This document shows, piece after piece, positions 47,650 to 59,241 of a DNA stretch of 64,000 nucleotides. The position numbers were made by a program, and so were the translations under genes. Origin of the DNA: Portunus trituberculatus (Eukaryota; Arthropoda; Malacostraca; Decapoda; Portunidae); assembly GCF_017591435.1 (NCBI RefSeq), contig NC_059292.1:21309986-21373985 (forward strand). The letters are read 5' to 3'. Position 1 is the first letter of the stretch. Every line of letters begins with the position of its first letter. A model generated the notes under the pieces. That model saw only the letters and a list, made by a program, of their open reading frames with translations. It ran no database searches and was not told where the DNA came from.

Positions 47650-48330
47650 TATACTAATATAGATGGGATACTGTCAAGTAGATTGGAATTGCAAGACTAT
47701 ATGATGGTGGAGAAGCCTGATATAGTGTGTTTGACTGAGACAAAATTGCATGAAAAACAAAGATAAATTTGGATAATAAATATAATATATGGAGAAAGGA
47801 TAGAGAGTAAAGGTGGAGGAGGAGTTATGATTATGACGAAGAAATAAATAAATGTGGATAAGGTTTGGTATGGGAAGAACAATGCAGAAGTGATAAGCAT
47901 AAGGATAAAAAGTGATGGAAAAGAATTAATAATCATGGTGACCTATGTACCTCCTAAAACAAATTCTTGGACATTAAGGAATACGACAATATGATCAAGG
48001 ATACTTTACAGAGTTTGGAAAGTGTATTATCTGGAAAAAGAAAGGTGATACTAGTAGGAGATTTTAATTGTAAGGAGGTGGATTGGGAAAATCTAGTAAG
48101 TGGTGTTGGAGAGGAAGCATGGGAGAGAGATTTCTTAATCTAATGATGGAAAATATGATGGAACAGAGGGTGAAGGAAAATACTAGATATAGAGGAGATG
48201 ATGAACCGGCTAGACTGGATTTGGTGTTAACAAGAGAAGTGTACCTATGTGGAGATATACAATACAATGTCCTTTGGGAAAGAGTGATCATGTGGTTATG
48301 GAAATGCAGATAGCAACAACACAGCGAAGG
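47650..48330 (+). pseudogene. LINE ORF2 endonuclease domain, broken
   Basis: MYTNIDGILSSRLELQDYMM, EKPDIVCLTETKLHEKQ, VILVGDFNCKEVDWENLVSG, GDDEPARLDLVLTREVYLCG and VPLGKSDHVVMEMQ are found in order across frames. They include the catalytic VGDFN and GKSDH motifs. Frameshifts occur near 47770, 47980 and 48280. Confidence 0.82.
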
Positions 48331-48819
48331 AAGGACGAGACATACAGGAGTGGTAGATTGAATTATAGAAAGATGGACACAGAAAGTTTGAAAAATTATT
48401 TCAGAAAATTAGATTGGGAGGAGATGTTACAAATCAGAGAAGTGCAAAAGAAATATGAGATTTTTATGAAATATTATAAAGAAGGAGTTATGAAATTTGT
48501 ACCAAAGTATAAACCGAGAGAGGAAGGAAGAAAGGATTGGTTTAATGCAACTTGTGTTAAGGCTAAGGAAAAGAGAGATGTGGCTTGGAAAAGATGGAAA
48601 AGAGCAGGAATATACTAAATAAGGAGAATTATAGAGTGGCAAGAAATGAGTATGTGAGGGTAAGGAGGAGGAAGAAAGAAAATTTGAAAAGATATTGTAG
48701 ACAAGAGTAAGGAACATCCAAAATTGTTTTACAGGTTCATAAATGGTAAACTTAAAAGAGAGAGTCCATTGAAAGATTAAAAGGAGAGCAAGGGATAGTA
48801 GATGACCCTAAGAATATAG

Positions 48820-50398
48820 CGGAATTGCTAAATAATAGGTTTCAGCAAGTATTTACTAAAGAAACAATGTTTGTAAAGCCTCAGAATGTACAAGGAAATG
48901 TGCACATGGATGACATTAAGATACCTAAAAGGAGTTATATAAAATGTTGGAGGAACTTAAAGATGATAAAGCGATGGGACCAGATGAAGTTTCAGGAAAA
49001 TTATTGAAGGAGTGTAGAGAAGAATTGATTGATCCATTATATGATATTATAAGGTGTTCATTAGAAACAGGGAAGTACCAGTAGAGTGGAAGAGAGCTGA
49101 AGTGGTGCCCATTTATAAGGGAGGCAGTAAGGAAGAGCCTCTTAACTATAGACCTGTGTCTCTAACAAGTGTGGTCGGTAAGATTTGTGAGAGGGTGATA
49201 AAGAAATATTGGATACGGTTCCTGGAGGATCATAAGAGGATCATCAATTTGGCTTGGACAAACAAATACAGCTTTTAGAGAGAGAGGGATGGATGGACTG
49301 TGTATATTTGGATTTAAAGAAAGCTTTTGACAAGGTACCTCACATGAGACTGTTATGGAAATTAGAGATTTATGGAGGACTGAAAGGAAAAGTGTTAAAG
49401 TGGATGGAAAACTACTTGAGATGGAGGAGATGAGAACGGTAATAAGGGATGCAAAGTCGGACTGGTTGGTGGTGGAGAGTGGAGTCCCACAAGGCTCAGT
49501 GCTGGCACCAATACTTTTCCTTGTATATATTAATGACATGCCAGAGGAGTAAACAGTTATATTAATTTGTTTGCGGATGATGCGAAGTTGTGTAGGTGTG
49601 TGAAGAGTGAAGAAGATTGTGAAATTTTACAGGCAGATCTGGATAAGATTTGGGAGTGGAGCAAGAGGTGGCAAATGGAATTTAATCTGAGCAAAAGTCA
49701 TGTGATGGAGATGGGAAGAGTGGAAGACGGCCAAGAGGGTCATATAAGATGGGTGAAGAAGTAGTGTTGAAAAAGGTGGAAAAGGAAAAGGATTTGGGAG
49801 TGATAATACAAGACCATGGGCAGTTTGAGGCTCATATTGATAAGATGTTTGGAGAAACGTATAATTTGATAAAAATATTGGATTAGCCTTCCATTATATG
49901 GATAAAGATATGATGAAGAAATTAATTAGTATGGTAATTAGACCAAGATTGGAATATGCTGGAGTGGTTTGGTCCCCTTATAAAAAGAAGCATATAAGGA
50001 AGTTGGAGAGATTGCAGAGAATGGCAACAAAAATGGTTCCGGAATTGGCAGAAATGACCTATGAGGAGAGATTAAAAGAAATGAATTTGCTTACCTTGGA
50101 ACAAAGAAGAGAAAGAGGAGATTTAATACAGGTTTATAAACTGTTGAATGGACTGGATGAAGTGGATAATGAGCAAATGATGTTGAGAGAGAAAAACTTA
50201 AATAGAACTACAAGATCGCATAGTAAAAAGATAGCCAAAGGAATATGCTTGAAGGATGTGAAGAAATATAGTTTCCCACAAAGATGTGTGGAGGTGTGGA
50301 ATGGTTTGAGTGAGGTGGTGGTGTCAGCGAGGAGTGTGCATAGTTTTAAAGGAAAGTTGGATGTGTGTAGATATGGAGACGGGGCCACACGAGTATGA
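48820..50398 (+). pseudogene. LINE ORF2 reverse transcriptase and C-terminus
   Basis: VEWKRAEVVPIYKGGSKEEP, NYRPVSLTSVVGKICERVIK, DCVYLDLKKAFDKVPHMRLL, ESGVPQGSVLAPILFLVYIN, NLFADDAKLCRCVKSEEDC, VIRPRLEYAGVVWSPYKKK. The C-terminal 166 codons (49898-50398) are intact and end SVHSFKGKLDVCRYGDGATRV. About six frameshifts lie upstream. The DD of FADD is preserved. Confidence 0.88.
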
Positions 50399-50442
50399 TA
50401 CCCAGGCCCTGTAAAATTACAACTAGGTGAATACAACTAGGT

Positions 50443-50487
50443 GAATACACAAAGAAAAAACCAATGGTCTCACAACATAAAAGTAAT

Positions 50488-50495
<8 letters not shown>
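50443..50495 (+). repeat. 53-bp direct repeat, right copy
   Basis: Nearly the same as 42047-42100. It lies exactly at the 3' end of LINE element 2. Confidence 0.88.

Positions 50496-50547
<52 letters not shown>
50490..50547. repeat. (CA)n microsatellite, 5' junction of SINE
   Basis: A pure CA tract immediately before the Val-tRNA-like SINE. Confidence 0.97.
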
Positions 50548-50548
<1 letters not shown>

Positions 50549-50827
50549 CGTAATGTAGTGGTTAGCACACTCGACTCACAATCGAGAGGGCCGGGTTCAA
50601 GTCCCGGAAAGTGGCGGGACAAATGGGCAAGCCTCTTAATGTGTAGCCCCTGTTCACCTAGCAGTAAATAGGTACGGGATGTAACTCAAGGGGTTGTAGC
50701 CTCGCTTTCCCGGTGTGTGGAGTATGTTGTGATCTCAGTCCTACCTGAAGATCGGTCTATGAGCTCTGAGCTCGCTCTGTAATGGGGAAGACTGGCTAGG
50801 TGACCAGTAGGCACCCGTGGTGAATTA
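50548..50827 (+). mobile_element. AC-anchored Val-tRNA-like SINE, copy 1
   Basis: The head GTAATGTAGTGGTTAGCACA is A-box-bearing and close to tRNA-Val. The anticodon arm CTCGACTCACAATCGAG has loop CTCACAA (anticodon CAC). The B-box is GGTTCAAGTCC (50594-50604). About 210 bp of body follows (GGGCAAGCCTCTTAATGTGT, GTAAATAGGTACGGGATGTA). The end TGGTGAATTACACACAC merges into (AC)n. A second copy is at 62074-62350. Confidence 0.92.
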
Positions 50828-50865
50828 CACACACACATACATACAAATAGAAAAAAAACAATGCT

Positions 50866-51294
50866 GTCTCATGACAGCAAAGTTGCCTGAATGAGGGAAA
50901 AAAAACTGACACTGTCTTGCAACATAGAAGTACTTCCTGAGTTCTTCCATTTATTAACCCTTTGTTCCATTTACCTCCCTAAGTTTTACTATCATTCTTT
51001 CTCTTGTTTTCTTTCATCTCCTCTTTTGTTCCCATTCCTCCCCTTATTTGTTATCCTCTTCCTTTATCTGTTATCCTTTTCCTTTCTATCCACTGCTTTA
51101 TATTATCATTTCCTCTTATTTCCTTATTTATTATCATATTTTCATTCCCATTTCCACTATTCGTTATCCATTTTTCTCTCTGTCTCTTGTGTTATTCCTA
51201 CCTATCCTGTTTTATTTCTATTTCCTCCATTTATTATCTATTTTTTCTTTGTATCTCCTGTTCAAATTCATCCCCACTCTCTCTCTCTCTCTCT
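50866..51294 (+). repeat. Large inverted repeat, right arm
   Basis: The pyrimidine-rich strand is complementary to 38638-39010 plus 41728-42013, from CTCATGACAGCAAAGTTGCC at the inner edge to AATTCATCCCCAC followed by a CT run at the outer edge. It is about 430 bp, shorter than the left arm (about 650 bp without its insertion), because the left arm carries extra internal repeat units. Confidence 0.88.
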
Positions 51295-51486
51295 TGTTGA
51301 CTAATAGCATGGCTTCAAACATGTAACGTCACATCAGCTGGGTGGAGGAGCTGCGAAGGGAGAGCCAGGAACTGAGGAGAGCAGGTGGGACGTGTTCTTT
51401 AAGAGAGTGCCAATACAGGTAAGCATGCTTTAAAAAGAGACTGTCATAGGTAGACACAACTACATGCTGAGTAGGCTACACACCGT

Positions 51487-51557
<71 letters not shown>

Positions 51558-52173
51558 ATGGTGGTGGTGGTGGAAGCACAGACACTTTACTACGACCTGT
51601 TAACTTATGGACCAAGTCTAACCACTTGTTTAATGCTCACTTACCTACATCATTTCATCACAGGTTCAGTAGAGGAGAGGCAATACAGTGAAAGGGGAAT
51701 TACTGACATGATGTGAAGACCCTGCAAAGATCAGCGGTTGTGCGGCGCGGCAAAGGTGGGGATTGGAGAACTCTTGTTGACACCCGTGACGTCATGTCCT
51801 GTCCCGTCGTTCTAAAATGTTTACTCGGTCCTTTTTTCGAGTATTATAGACTATGTTGTTCTAAACAAATTACATCACGATCTTTTGTTGAAATTTTCTT
51901 ATAGCCTAGTAGAAGATCCCTCTTCCAAATTCAATAAAATAGCTAGTAGGTAGTATAGCTCGAACCACATAAGAAAGAGTATAAAAAAAAAAAAAAAACC
52001 ATGTGCACTTGTATGAAAAAGCCGACTATATATACTAAACTGAGTAAATTATTATCCATAAAGTGGAACAAATATCTAAGTTACCTAGATGTAGAGGTGA
52101 TATGGGATAAATTTAAAAAGAAACTTCAGGAAAATAGACTATCGATGATTGTGTTCCAAAAAGGAGTTTGTAA
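51295..52173. other. No gene confirmed; includes (GTA)n repeat
   Basis: A (TAG)n/(GTA)n trinucleotide tract occupies about 51485-51553, passing into GGT repeats. The segment 51308-51419 could be an exon (acceptor-like TAG after a CT tract, donor CAG/GTAAGC) and is listed as a finding. A CRE-like TGACGTCA lies at about 51788. Nothing else is recognised. Confidence 0.5.
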
Positions 52174-52320
52174 AGGCGGGTTCACACGTGTCAATTTACG
52201 ACTGAGATTTCAAGTTGATATAATTTCCAACTGAATATCGGTACCTAACGACTGGAAAAAACAGTCTCAAAATAAGACCAACATATTGATCTTCTTCAGT
52301 CGATTTGCGACTTTATTTAC
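52174..52320. mobile_element. PIF/Harbinger-type element, copy 4 (left end only)
   Basis: AGGCGGGTTCACACGTGTCA follows TAA (52171-52173). The interior matches copies 1-3 (ACTGAATATCGGTACCTAACG, AATAAGACCAACATATTGAT, GTCGATTTGCGACTTTATTTA). The BEL/Pao LTR begins exactly after it, so the right end was displaced or lost. Confidence 0.82.
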
Positions 52321-52789
52321 TGTTACCGCCAGATAGGGCGGCTTGCGGTTGATGAGGGTAATAACAGATCCGCACGTGGACAAGAACACTATTTGTTCGT
52401 GTTTGTCAAAACCTGAAAACATTATGATCTGTCACAATTTTTCCAAGTCACGTATGCACACTTGTTTGGATTTAGTTACCATTTTACAAGCTACCATTCT
52501 ACAAGCCTTTCCAACATATCACTGTACATACAGGTATATAATGCAATGTCTTGCATTACTTACGTTTTCCGGATCTGAGAGAGGGCGAGGGTGTGAGGGA
52601 ACTTGTCTCTACCGTGTGTCTCCTTAGCGTGAACTGTTATTCAGTTCGCTCTCTTGGAGTGACCAAACCATCAAACACGTGCATATAATAAAGACTGAAG
52701 GGGCAGCTAGGTCAGCTTCGACAAAGATAAGGGACGGTGAGGATACCTACATCAGCTATGTAGATGGTAAACAAGTCCTCGCTTCTTCC

Positions 52790-52836
<47 letters not shown>

Positions 52837-52855
52837 CCGGCTGTTGGCGGTAACA
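52321..52855 (-). repeat. BEL/Pao 3' long terminal repeat
   Basis: Bounded by TGTTACCGCC and GGCGGTAACA, an inverted 10-bp pair with the canonical TG...CA. It is 535 bp. On the minus strand it follows a polypurine tract (52856-52864) and the retrotransposon interior. A (CT)n run (52796-52832) lies within. No matching 5' LTR exists in the window. Confidence 0.88.
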
Positions 52856-52864
52856 CTCCCCCCG
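52856..52864 (-). promoter_or_regulatory. Polypurine tract of the BEL/Pao element
   Basis: On the minus strand CGGGGGGAG lies immediately upstream of the LTR start TGTTACC. This is the expected position of the plus-strand primer for LTR retrotransposon reverse transcription. Confidence 0.8.
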
Positions 52865-53112
52865 TTGGGCGGATACGCCCGAAACAAATAACAGACGGTG
52901 ACCGAATTTGTCTACAAATGTGCGACATCACATTATTACGACATTATGTGACCACAGGCTAAATGGATATTAACAGACATGTCCCAGCATGAGAATTCAA
53001 GACACCCTGAAGGGATGAACATTTCACAATGCATTTTATAGGTAAACCAAACAGACGTGTGTCAACGTTGGCGTCGACGGAGGATTTGTTGCTTACACGT
53101 CAGAGTAAATTT

Positions 53113-53260
<148 letters not shown>

Positions 53261-53261
53261 A

Positions 53262-53580
53262 AATGCATATTTCACAGCATAAAGATAAATATACTTACAG
53301 CATAAATTTGTTTCACAGTGTAATTGTGCATCTCACAGCATAAGAGCAGCTGCCGGCGGCTGCGTCAGTTGTACTTTCAGCATAAATTTGTTTCACAGAG
53401 TAAATGTGCATCTCAGCATAAGAGCAGTTATGCTTACAGCATAAATTTGTTTCACAGAGTAAATGTGCATCTCACAGCATAAGAGCAGTTATACTTACAG
53501 CATAAAATTATTTCACAGAGTAAATGTGCATCTCACAGCATAAAAGCAGTTATACTTACAGCAATAACTTGTTTCATAAC
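53262..53580 (+). repeat. Tandem repeat, about four units of 66-76 bp
   Basis: The unit is built of AGCATAAATTTGTTTCACAG, AGTAAATGTGCATCTCACAG and CATAAGAGCAGTTATACTTA. Unit starts lie near 53300, 53380, 53440 and 53500. The first unit carries a GC-rich insertion (GCTGCCGGCGGCTGCG). It sits between the integrase remnant and the 3' LTR. Confidence 0.85.
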
Positions 53581-53731
53581 AAATCACTAATTCACATTTG
53601 TTAAGCAACTACTCCCTCTCACAAAGCAAAGAAAGGTTGTATTTGCAAACACAAGAGGACACAGATTGTTATACATATCTACTCGAAGGCAGAAAGTTGG
53701 AGTGTAAGGGAAGGTCAAGAACCCCTGCATG

Positions 53732-54920
53732 TTACACATTATCTTTATATCTTGTAACGCAACAGCCATCTAAGTGACACAGTTTGTTAACCGGACATGT
53801 TAGAATACCTTGTTCGATTTTCACTTTTACTTGCCGTATGAAACCATCATCCCCTCTGACTACCTCTGTTACTCTGCCTAATCGCCACTGATTTCGAGGC
53901 GTGGTCTCACTGGTCACCAGAATCATGTCACCAATTGCAAATTCCTGATGAGTATTAATATTCTTTTGTCGCTGGCGTAACCCTGGTAGGTACTCTCGCG
54001 TCCATCTCTTCCAAAATTGATCTGCTAGGAATTGAGCATGCCTCCATCTACGGCGATAATCTTCTTCATTTAGATGAACACCTATTGGTGGTTCTACAGA
54101 GGTCATACACCGTAAGAGGTGAGAAGGGGTAAGCACGTCCAAGTCATTCGGATCATCGGAAACTGGGGTGATGGGGCGACTATTTACAATAGCTTCTACT
54201 TCACAAAACACAGTATGTAGGCGTTCATCGTCTAGTACCTGAGAACCTACAATTGCTCGTAAGACCTTCCAGATAGTTCTAATTTGTCTTTCCCATGCTC
54301 CCCATATGTGATGCTGTTGGTGGGTTAAAGACCCATTCTATCTGTCTCTTCAGGAATCTCTCGTGTAAGTATTTGTCATCTTCCCAACTTCGAAATGCTG
54401 CACGGATCTCTTTGTCTGCCTTGACTATATTTGTTCCGTTGTCTGAGCGTATTCGTTCTGGCACACCCTTGCGGGCCACGAACCTTGATATGGCATTCAG
54501 CAGCATCTAGTGAGTTCAGGGTTTCTATATGCACCGCTCGGGTTGTCAGACAAGTAAAGATACACCCTCAGCGTTTGTATTGCTTTCGGCCCAGCTTGAC
54601 AAGGAAGGGTCCGAAACAGTCAGCACCTGTATAAATAAAAGGTGCCTTACCTGGTGTCACGCGGTCTGCTGGTAATGGTGCTTGTCGTTGATGTACTGGT
54701 TTAAAATTGTTTCGACGGCATGTCGTACAGTGTTTTATGACTTTGTCAAGAAGTTTACGACATTGTGGGATCCAGAACTTCTGCCGCAATACTGAGAGGG
54801 TGTGCTCTCTACCTGAATGTCCAGCAGTTGTCTTGTGTGTATCCCGTACAATGAGTGTTGTAACCGGGTGATCCCGGGGAAGAAGAATTGGGTTCTTAGT
54901 CGCTGTGTTGATTGGGGCAT
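53732..54920 (-). pseudogene. BEL/Pao integrase and C-terminal domain, broken
   Basis: The zinc-binding region (QKFWIPQCRKLLDKVIKHC, TTCRR) is followed by the core: TGADCFGPF (first catalytic Asp), RIRSDNGTN (second Asp), WERQIRTIWK (catalytic Glu, in a shifted frame near 54265). The DUF5641-type C-terminal domain follows (ILVTSETTPRNQWRLGRVTE). The D-D-E triad is still legible, but the gene is split by at least three frameshifts or stops (near 54790, 54530 and 54260). Confidence 0.87.
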
Positions 54921-55005
54921 GCGCTAATCGTCCCCCAATTCTGACCAGTCCATTGCTGTCGATATATGGTTCGAAGCGGACAAGGGAGCTCTGTTTTGCA
55001 ATGCT

Positions 55006-55782
55006 TTAACCTCCCTTTAGGGACTGAATGTCATCTTTATAACATTCTGCTTGGACTTGTCTGAGAATTGCCCTCTGGGCTTTACGCATGTCATGCAGGG
55101 TCAATTGTGAACTCCTATTTCGGTTCTGTATCCATTTCCCAAACCACATGATCCATGCAACCCCCTTTTGCAATCGGTACCAGGAGAAGTATTGTGTCCA
55201 TAAATTCTCCAGAACAGGCTTCAGGTCTCTGGTACTCAATGATAACATGCTGGTACAGTTCACAAGCTCTGGATCATCAGTTACATCCTGGATTGTCAGC
55301 ACCCGCCTTGGCCAGTGGGTTTCGTCCTTCCAGAGGAAGGCTGGTCCCTGAATCCATCTGCTCTCTTGAAACATGTCCTTTGTCATAAGACCTCTAGTGG
55401 CATCATCGGCTGGATTCCATTCAGTATTCACATATCTTCACTGATCTGTGGTTGACAACTCACGTATGGTAGCAACTCGGTTTGCCACGAATACTTGGAA
55501 TCGTTTGTCAGTGTTTGAAAGGTACTGCATCACCAACATGCTGTATGTCCAGAATATAGTTTCATCAATCTTGATATCTAGCTCATCCACTAGCATCCTA
55601 CCACTCTTAGCTGTGAGTACTGCAGTGCAAAGCTCCAGTCTAGGTATTGTTAGTTGTTTTAAGGGTGCTAATCTGGCCTTACCATAGACAAAAGAGCAGT
55701 ACACGTTACCATTTGCAAGCCTCACTCGCATGTATGTGACCATGTTGTATGCTCTTTGCGAAGCATCACAGAAATGATGCAA
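55006..55782 (-). pseudogene. BEL/Pao RNase H region, broken
   Basis: HHFCDASQRAYNMVTYMRV (first Asp-containing strand), LKQLTIPRLELCTAVLTAK (RLEL motif), FWTYSMLVMQYLSN (usually FWTDS, so the Asp is replaced by Tyr) and TEWNPADDATRGL (NPADxxTRG motif) are found. A stop near 55435 divides it. Loss of the FWTDS aspartate would by itself disable RNase H. Confidence 0.85.
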
Positions 55783-55938
55783 CTGTACGCATTTTACTTG
55801 TTCTCTTCCTTCAGGTCTGTAAGGACGGGGAATATGAAAATCAGAGAGTTGCTCTAAGTCTCTTTGCCAACGTTCATATGCTCGTTTGTTTTCATCCGTG
55901 AGGGGCTCATCCCAACCAATTCTTCTCCTACACTCTTC

Positions 55939-56790
55939 TTAGAACAACATCTTTCCCTTGATAGTGACTGGACAGATGAAACCTAGTGGGTCATAAATAG
56001 AACTTACAGTATTCAAAAGGCCCCTCTTTGTTACTGTCTTGTGATTTGCCTTGACCCTGACAACAAACCTATCTCTTTGTAGGTCCCATACAACTCCGAG
56101 CGCCCGTTCCACGAGTAATGCATCTCGACTTAAATCAATTTCCTTCACTCCAGTGTGTCTTTCTGAGAGTGGAACAGATTCGTTCACTTCCCTGTCATTG
56201 CTCATCCATTTCGTAAGTCTGAATCCTCCCCGTGATAGTAATGAGCGCATCTGCAATATCACTATGGATGCCACTTTAGTTGATGTAAAGGATAGCAACA
56301 AATCATCAACATAAAAATTACGTCGTGCTTGTTCTTGTGCCTCTGGGAAATCTTTGCCATGATCGGTTAAGACACGTGCATATGATGCACAGGATGGACT
56401 CCAAACCCCTTCGAAGAGATGTAGTTTCATGCGATATGAATGTGCTGTCCGTGATAAGTCCCCTTGAGGCCACCAGAGAAAACGAAGGGCGTCCCTGTGA
56501 TGTGGAGCAACTCTGATCTGATGAAACATTGCTTCGATGTCTGCCACGACAGCTACACTTTCGCGTCGAAAACGTAATAATACGCCCAGTAATGAATTAG
56601 TTAGATCTGGCCCTTGTAGCACCTGACTGTTCAATGATACTGAATTGTAAGCAGCTGCACAATCAAACACAATGCGCACCTTCTCTGACTTATTTGGGTT
56701 CATCACTGGATGATGGGGAATATACCAGGTTAGTCCAAGACTTGTCTCTAACTCTCTGTATGGCACTCGTTCTGCATGATCATTTGTCAA
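55939..56790 (-). pseudogene. BEL/Pao reverse transcriptase
   Basis: An open frame of 283 codons reads TWYIPHHPVMNPNKSEKVRI, VFDCAAAYNSVSLNSQVLQG, DIEAMFHQIRV (motif A), FEGVWSPSCASYA (motif B; the family usually has FGGVWSPSCA) and NFYVDDLLLSF (motif C, YVDD). DREVNESVPLSERH connection sequence follows, then YDPLGFICPVTIKGKMLF. The catalytic Asp residues are intact. It ends with a stop before the RNase H region. Confidence 0.92.
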
Positions 56791-56991
56791 GAGTTTTAAG
56801 ATATCATTTGTGTATCATTGGTGAAGCTCTGACTCCTTTAGCAATCGTTTTTTTAAACCAGATAACCTCTGCACAGCCAAAATTTTGTTATTTGGGAGAC
56901 AGGGAGGTTGTTGTCGGAAGGGTATTGGAAGACACCTGCTCAACAGCTGATGACCACAGCTTCAATATTTCCTTGTCCTCTATCGACATGG

Positions 56992-57541
56992 CTAATTTTT
57001 CGTCGCCTCTTTGTTTCTACTTCCCATAACCGCTTCACTTGTGCTTCCGTTCACCTCGTCGGCTCTTACGTTCACTAGACACTCCACCATCATTGTATGG
57101 CAACTCAAGGGGCCATTTATAGCCCATCCTAATCGAGTCCTAGTCGCAAAAGGTGCTCCATTTCCACTTCTAACCTCTAGCGATAATAGTGCCTCTGGAG
57201 TGTCCTGGCCAATTAACTGTTCCTCCGGAAGGTACTGCAATGTCGCGAAGATGCGACCATAATATCTCCCTCTGTGGAAGTTTCTCAATGGCGAACACAT
57301 CATGCAATCGTATGGTTCGCTTCCTTCTCCCGACACTCGTAACAAGTAAGTCCACTTCATACGAAGACTGAGTGCTTTCATGATTTAGAGTACCAAGTGT
57401 GAGCTGTTCTGGGTTTCCTCTCAATCCCAAGTTCTTGATAAGCCTTTCAGTACAGAATGATCGAGTACTGCCAGGGTCCAATAGGGCCCAAATCCTTTGT
57501 ACTTGCTCTCCTTCGCATCCCTTCACTGTGACCTCCACCAC
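56992..57541 (-). pseudogene. BEL/Pao aspartic protease region (DUF1758-like)
   Basis: RIWALLDPGSTRSFCTERL carries the catalytic D-P-G-S variant typical of BEL/Pao proteases. LTLGTLNHESTQSSYEVDLL and FATRTRLGWAINGPLS follow, the latter just ahead of the reverse transcriptase. A frameshift near 57200 splits it. Confidence 0.82.
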
Positions 57542-57577
57542 TGGTAACGCGGTTTTACCCTTAGTCTTTGTTGAGAG

Positions 57578-58186
57578 TCATTGCGCAGGCCTTTGTTCAT
57601 CCATTTTTCCTTTCTCACTATTACAGCTTGTACTTGGCTCGTTCACCTCGGGTTTGACCGTATGTTCTCTTGTTGTAGGCGGTGATGCTGTTTCCTGCCT
57701 GTCTGCTGATCTGCGCTCGAGACTCAGTGCTTTGTGTTGTACTGGCATTAATTCAGTGGGTCTGGTATATCTGTAATTTGACACACCCCTAACTCTTTGG
57801 TCACTTCTTGGTGATTGCCAAACATGCTTGTGAAGCCACGTTGAATGTTTTTGTCTGCATCCGTTAATACAACACTGTGCTTCCTTGAAACAATCTTTGA
57901 CATTGTGGTTTCGCCCTAAACAGTTATAACAGAGGTTGGCTCGTCTGACAGTGTTTATTCGTTCGCTCACGTCCATCCTGTGGAAGCGGTGACAAGCTGA
58001 TAATGGATGGATCTCATGACTAGGACAAATGGGACACGCAGGTCGCTTTGAAACTCGGCCTAAGCCTCCATCCGTATCCCATTCAGTAGTGACTAAACCA
58101 GTTGTTCTCCTGCTGGTTCGGTTTTCACAACGTCCACCTTTCTTTATCCTTCTCACTGTCTCTGCAACAAAATCCTTCAGCCACAT
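57578..58186 (-). pseudogene. BEL/Pao gag, zinc-knuckle part
   Basis: An open frame of 202 codons reads CPICPSHEIHPLSACHRF, NTVRRANLCYNCLGRNHNVK (CX2CX4HX4C knuckle completed by DC), and CCINGCRQKHSTWLH. The C-terminal tail is Lys/Arg/Ser-rich. It is the nucleocapsid-like part of gag, which binds the RNA genome. Confidence 0.87.
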
Positions 58187-58324
58187 TATATTTGGACGAT
58201 TTCCAGTTTTCTTCTCATATTTGAAGAACCTGTCATCATAATGCTCACGCAGCCTGCCAATGAATCGCTTCGCAATTTGTGAGACCGAGGTGAACGCCTC
58301 TATCTCTTGTAATCGCCCAGTGTT

Positions 58325-59241
58325 TTACATTTGCACAATACAATCCCACAGATTACTCAAGAATTTGGTCAGTCCCTGCACATCCTCCCACTTTATTGGT
58401 GGGCCATCGAAAATATTCTGAACCATTTCATCCACACGAGTTATTTCTCCTGCTAACCTGTCTCGCAGCATGTCTATTGCTTCGCTTCCAGTTAATGGAT
58501 CTAAGCAAGTGAAGCTTTGTAATATGTCCTTCAACGAACCTGTGTCAGTACAAGCCCTTAAGAGCACGTTCAATTTTGATGATTCTGGAACATTATGATC
58601 TCTTAAGTATTGAGTGAAACCAGTCATGAAGGACTCAAACTCTCTCTGATCACGCCCTGAGAAGGTTGGTAATGGTGTTTGCGGAGGCAACCTAATTGTG
58701 GTAATATTGCCTGCATGGGAACTGTGAATCGAAGCTTCTACTGGTGGACTGCATACTTTGATGTTTGAATGACCTGTTTCATCAGAAGACTGCCTTTGTG
58801 TGCTTTCACTCCGGATTTGCCCTGCAGGAAACGTATTTGTGTCATTTTATGGTGTAACTGTACAAACAGAATTAGCACTGGAGTTCAGTTGTCGTACGCC
58901 TTGCATACCTTGTGTCTGCTTCTCCAAGTCAGTATTGATCTTTGAATGCTCTTCCCCCGTTTCCTGACTTTGCACTGTCGTGCTTACCTGCAATTTCAAA
59001 GGCATCATTTATGCATTTATTTGAGCTCTATGTGGTACCCTTTGTATATCTTGCGTTTGCTTCTACTAATCAATATTGGTATTTGAATTATCTTCTCCCC
59101 CGGTGCCTGGCCCTGTACTGCTTTATCTACTTGTGCCTTTAGTGAAATTATGGACGCCTTCATTTGAGTCATGGCTGCGCTCATCTCAATAAACATTTGC
59201 TTCCAGTCATTCTCTCTACTGGTACTTGCTGCCTCTGACAT
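58325..59241 (-). pseudogene. BEL/Pao gag, N-terminal and DUF1759-like part
   Basis: The start is MSEAASTSRENDWKQMFIEM (59241), then a coiled coil to about 59020. A degraded linker follows (58700-59010). After it comes LPTFSGRDQREFESFMTGF, SKLNVLLRACTDTGSLKDIL and MLRDRLAGEITRVDEMVQN, a DUF1759-type capsid region. Stops near 59017 and 58320 break it. Confidence 0.82.

Larger units (their letters stand above)
46284..50447 (+). mobile_element. AC-anchored CR1-like LINE, element 2 (near full length)
   Basis: It starts TCCACGCTCTGTGG immediately after (CA)n and ends CCAGGCCCTGTAAAATTACA plus two copies of ACTAGGTGAATACA. It encodes a coiled-coil ORF1 (46730-47580, frame-broken), an endonuclease (47650-48320) and a reverse transcriptase (48820-50398). 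Its 3' end is the same as that of the truncated copies at 32056 and 34165. Confidence 0.92.

Noticed and set aside
53262..53580. CRISPR-like spaced repeat
   Set aside because: Units are 66-76 bp, diverged and contiguous without distinct spacers, in an animal genome and inside a BEL/Pao element.
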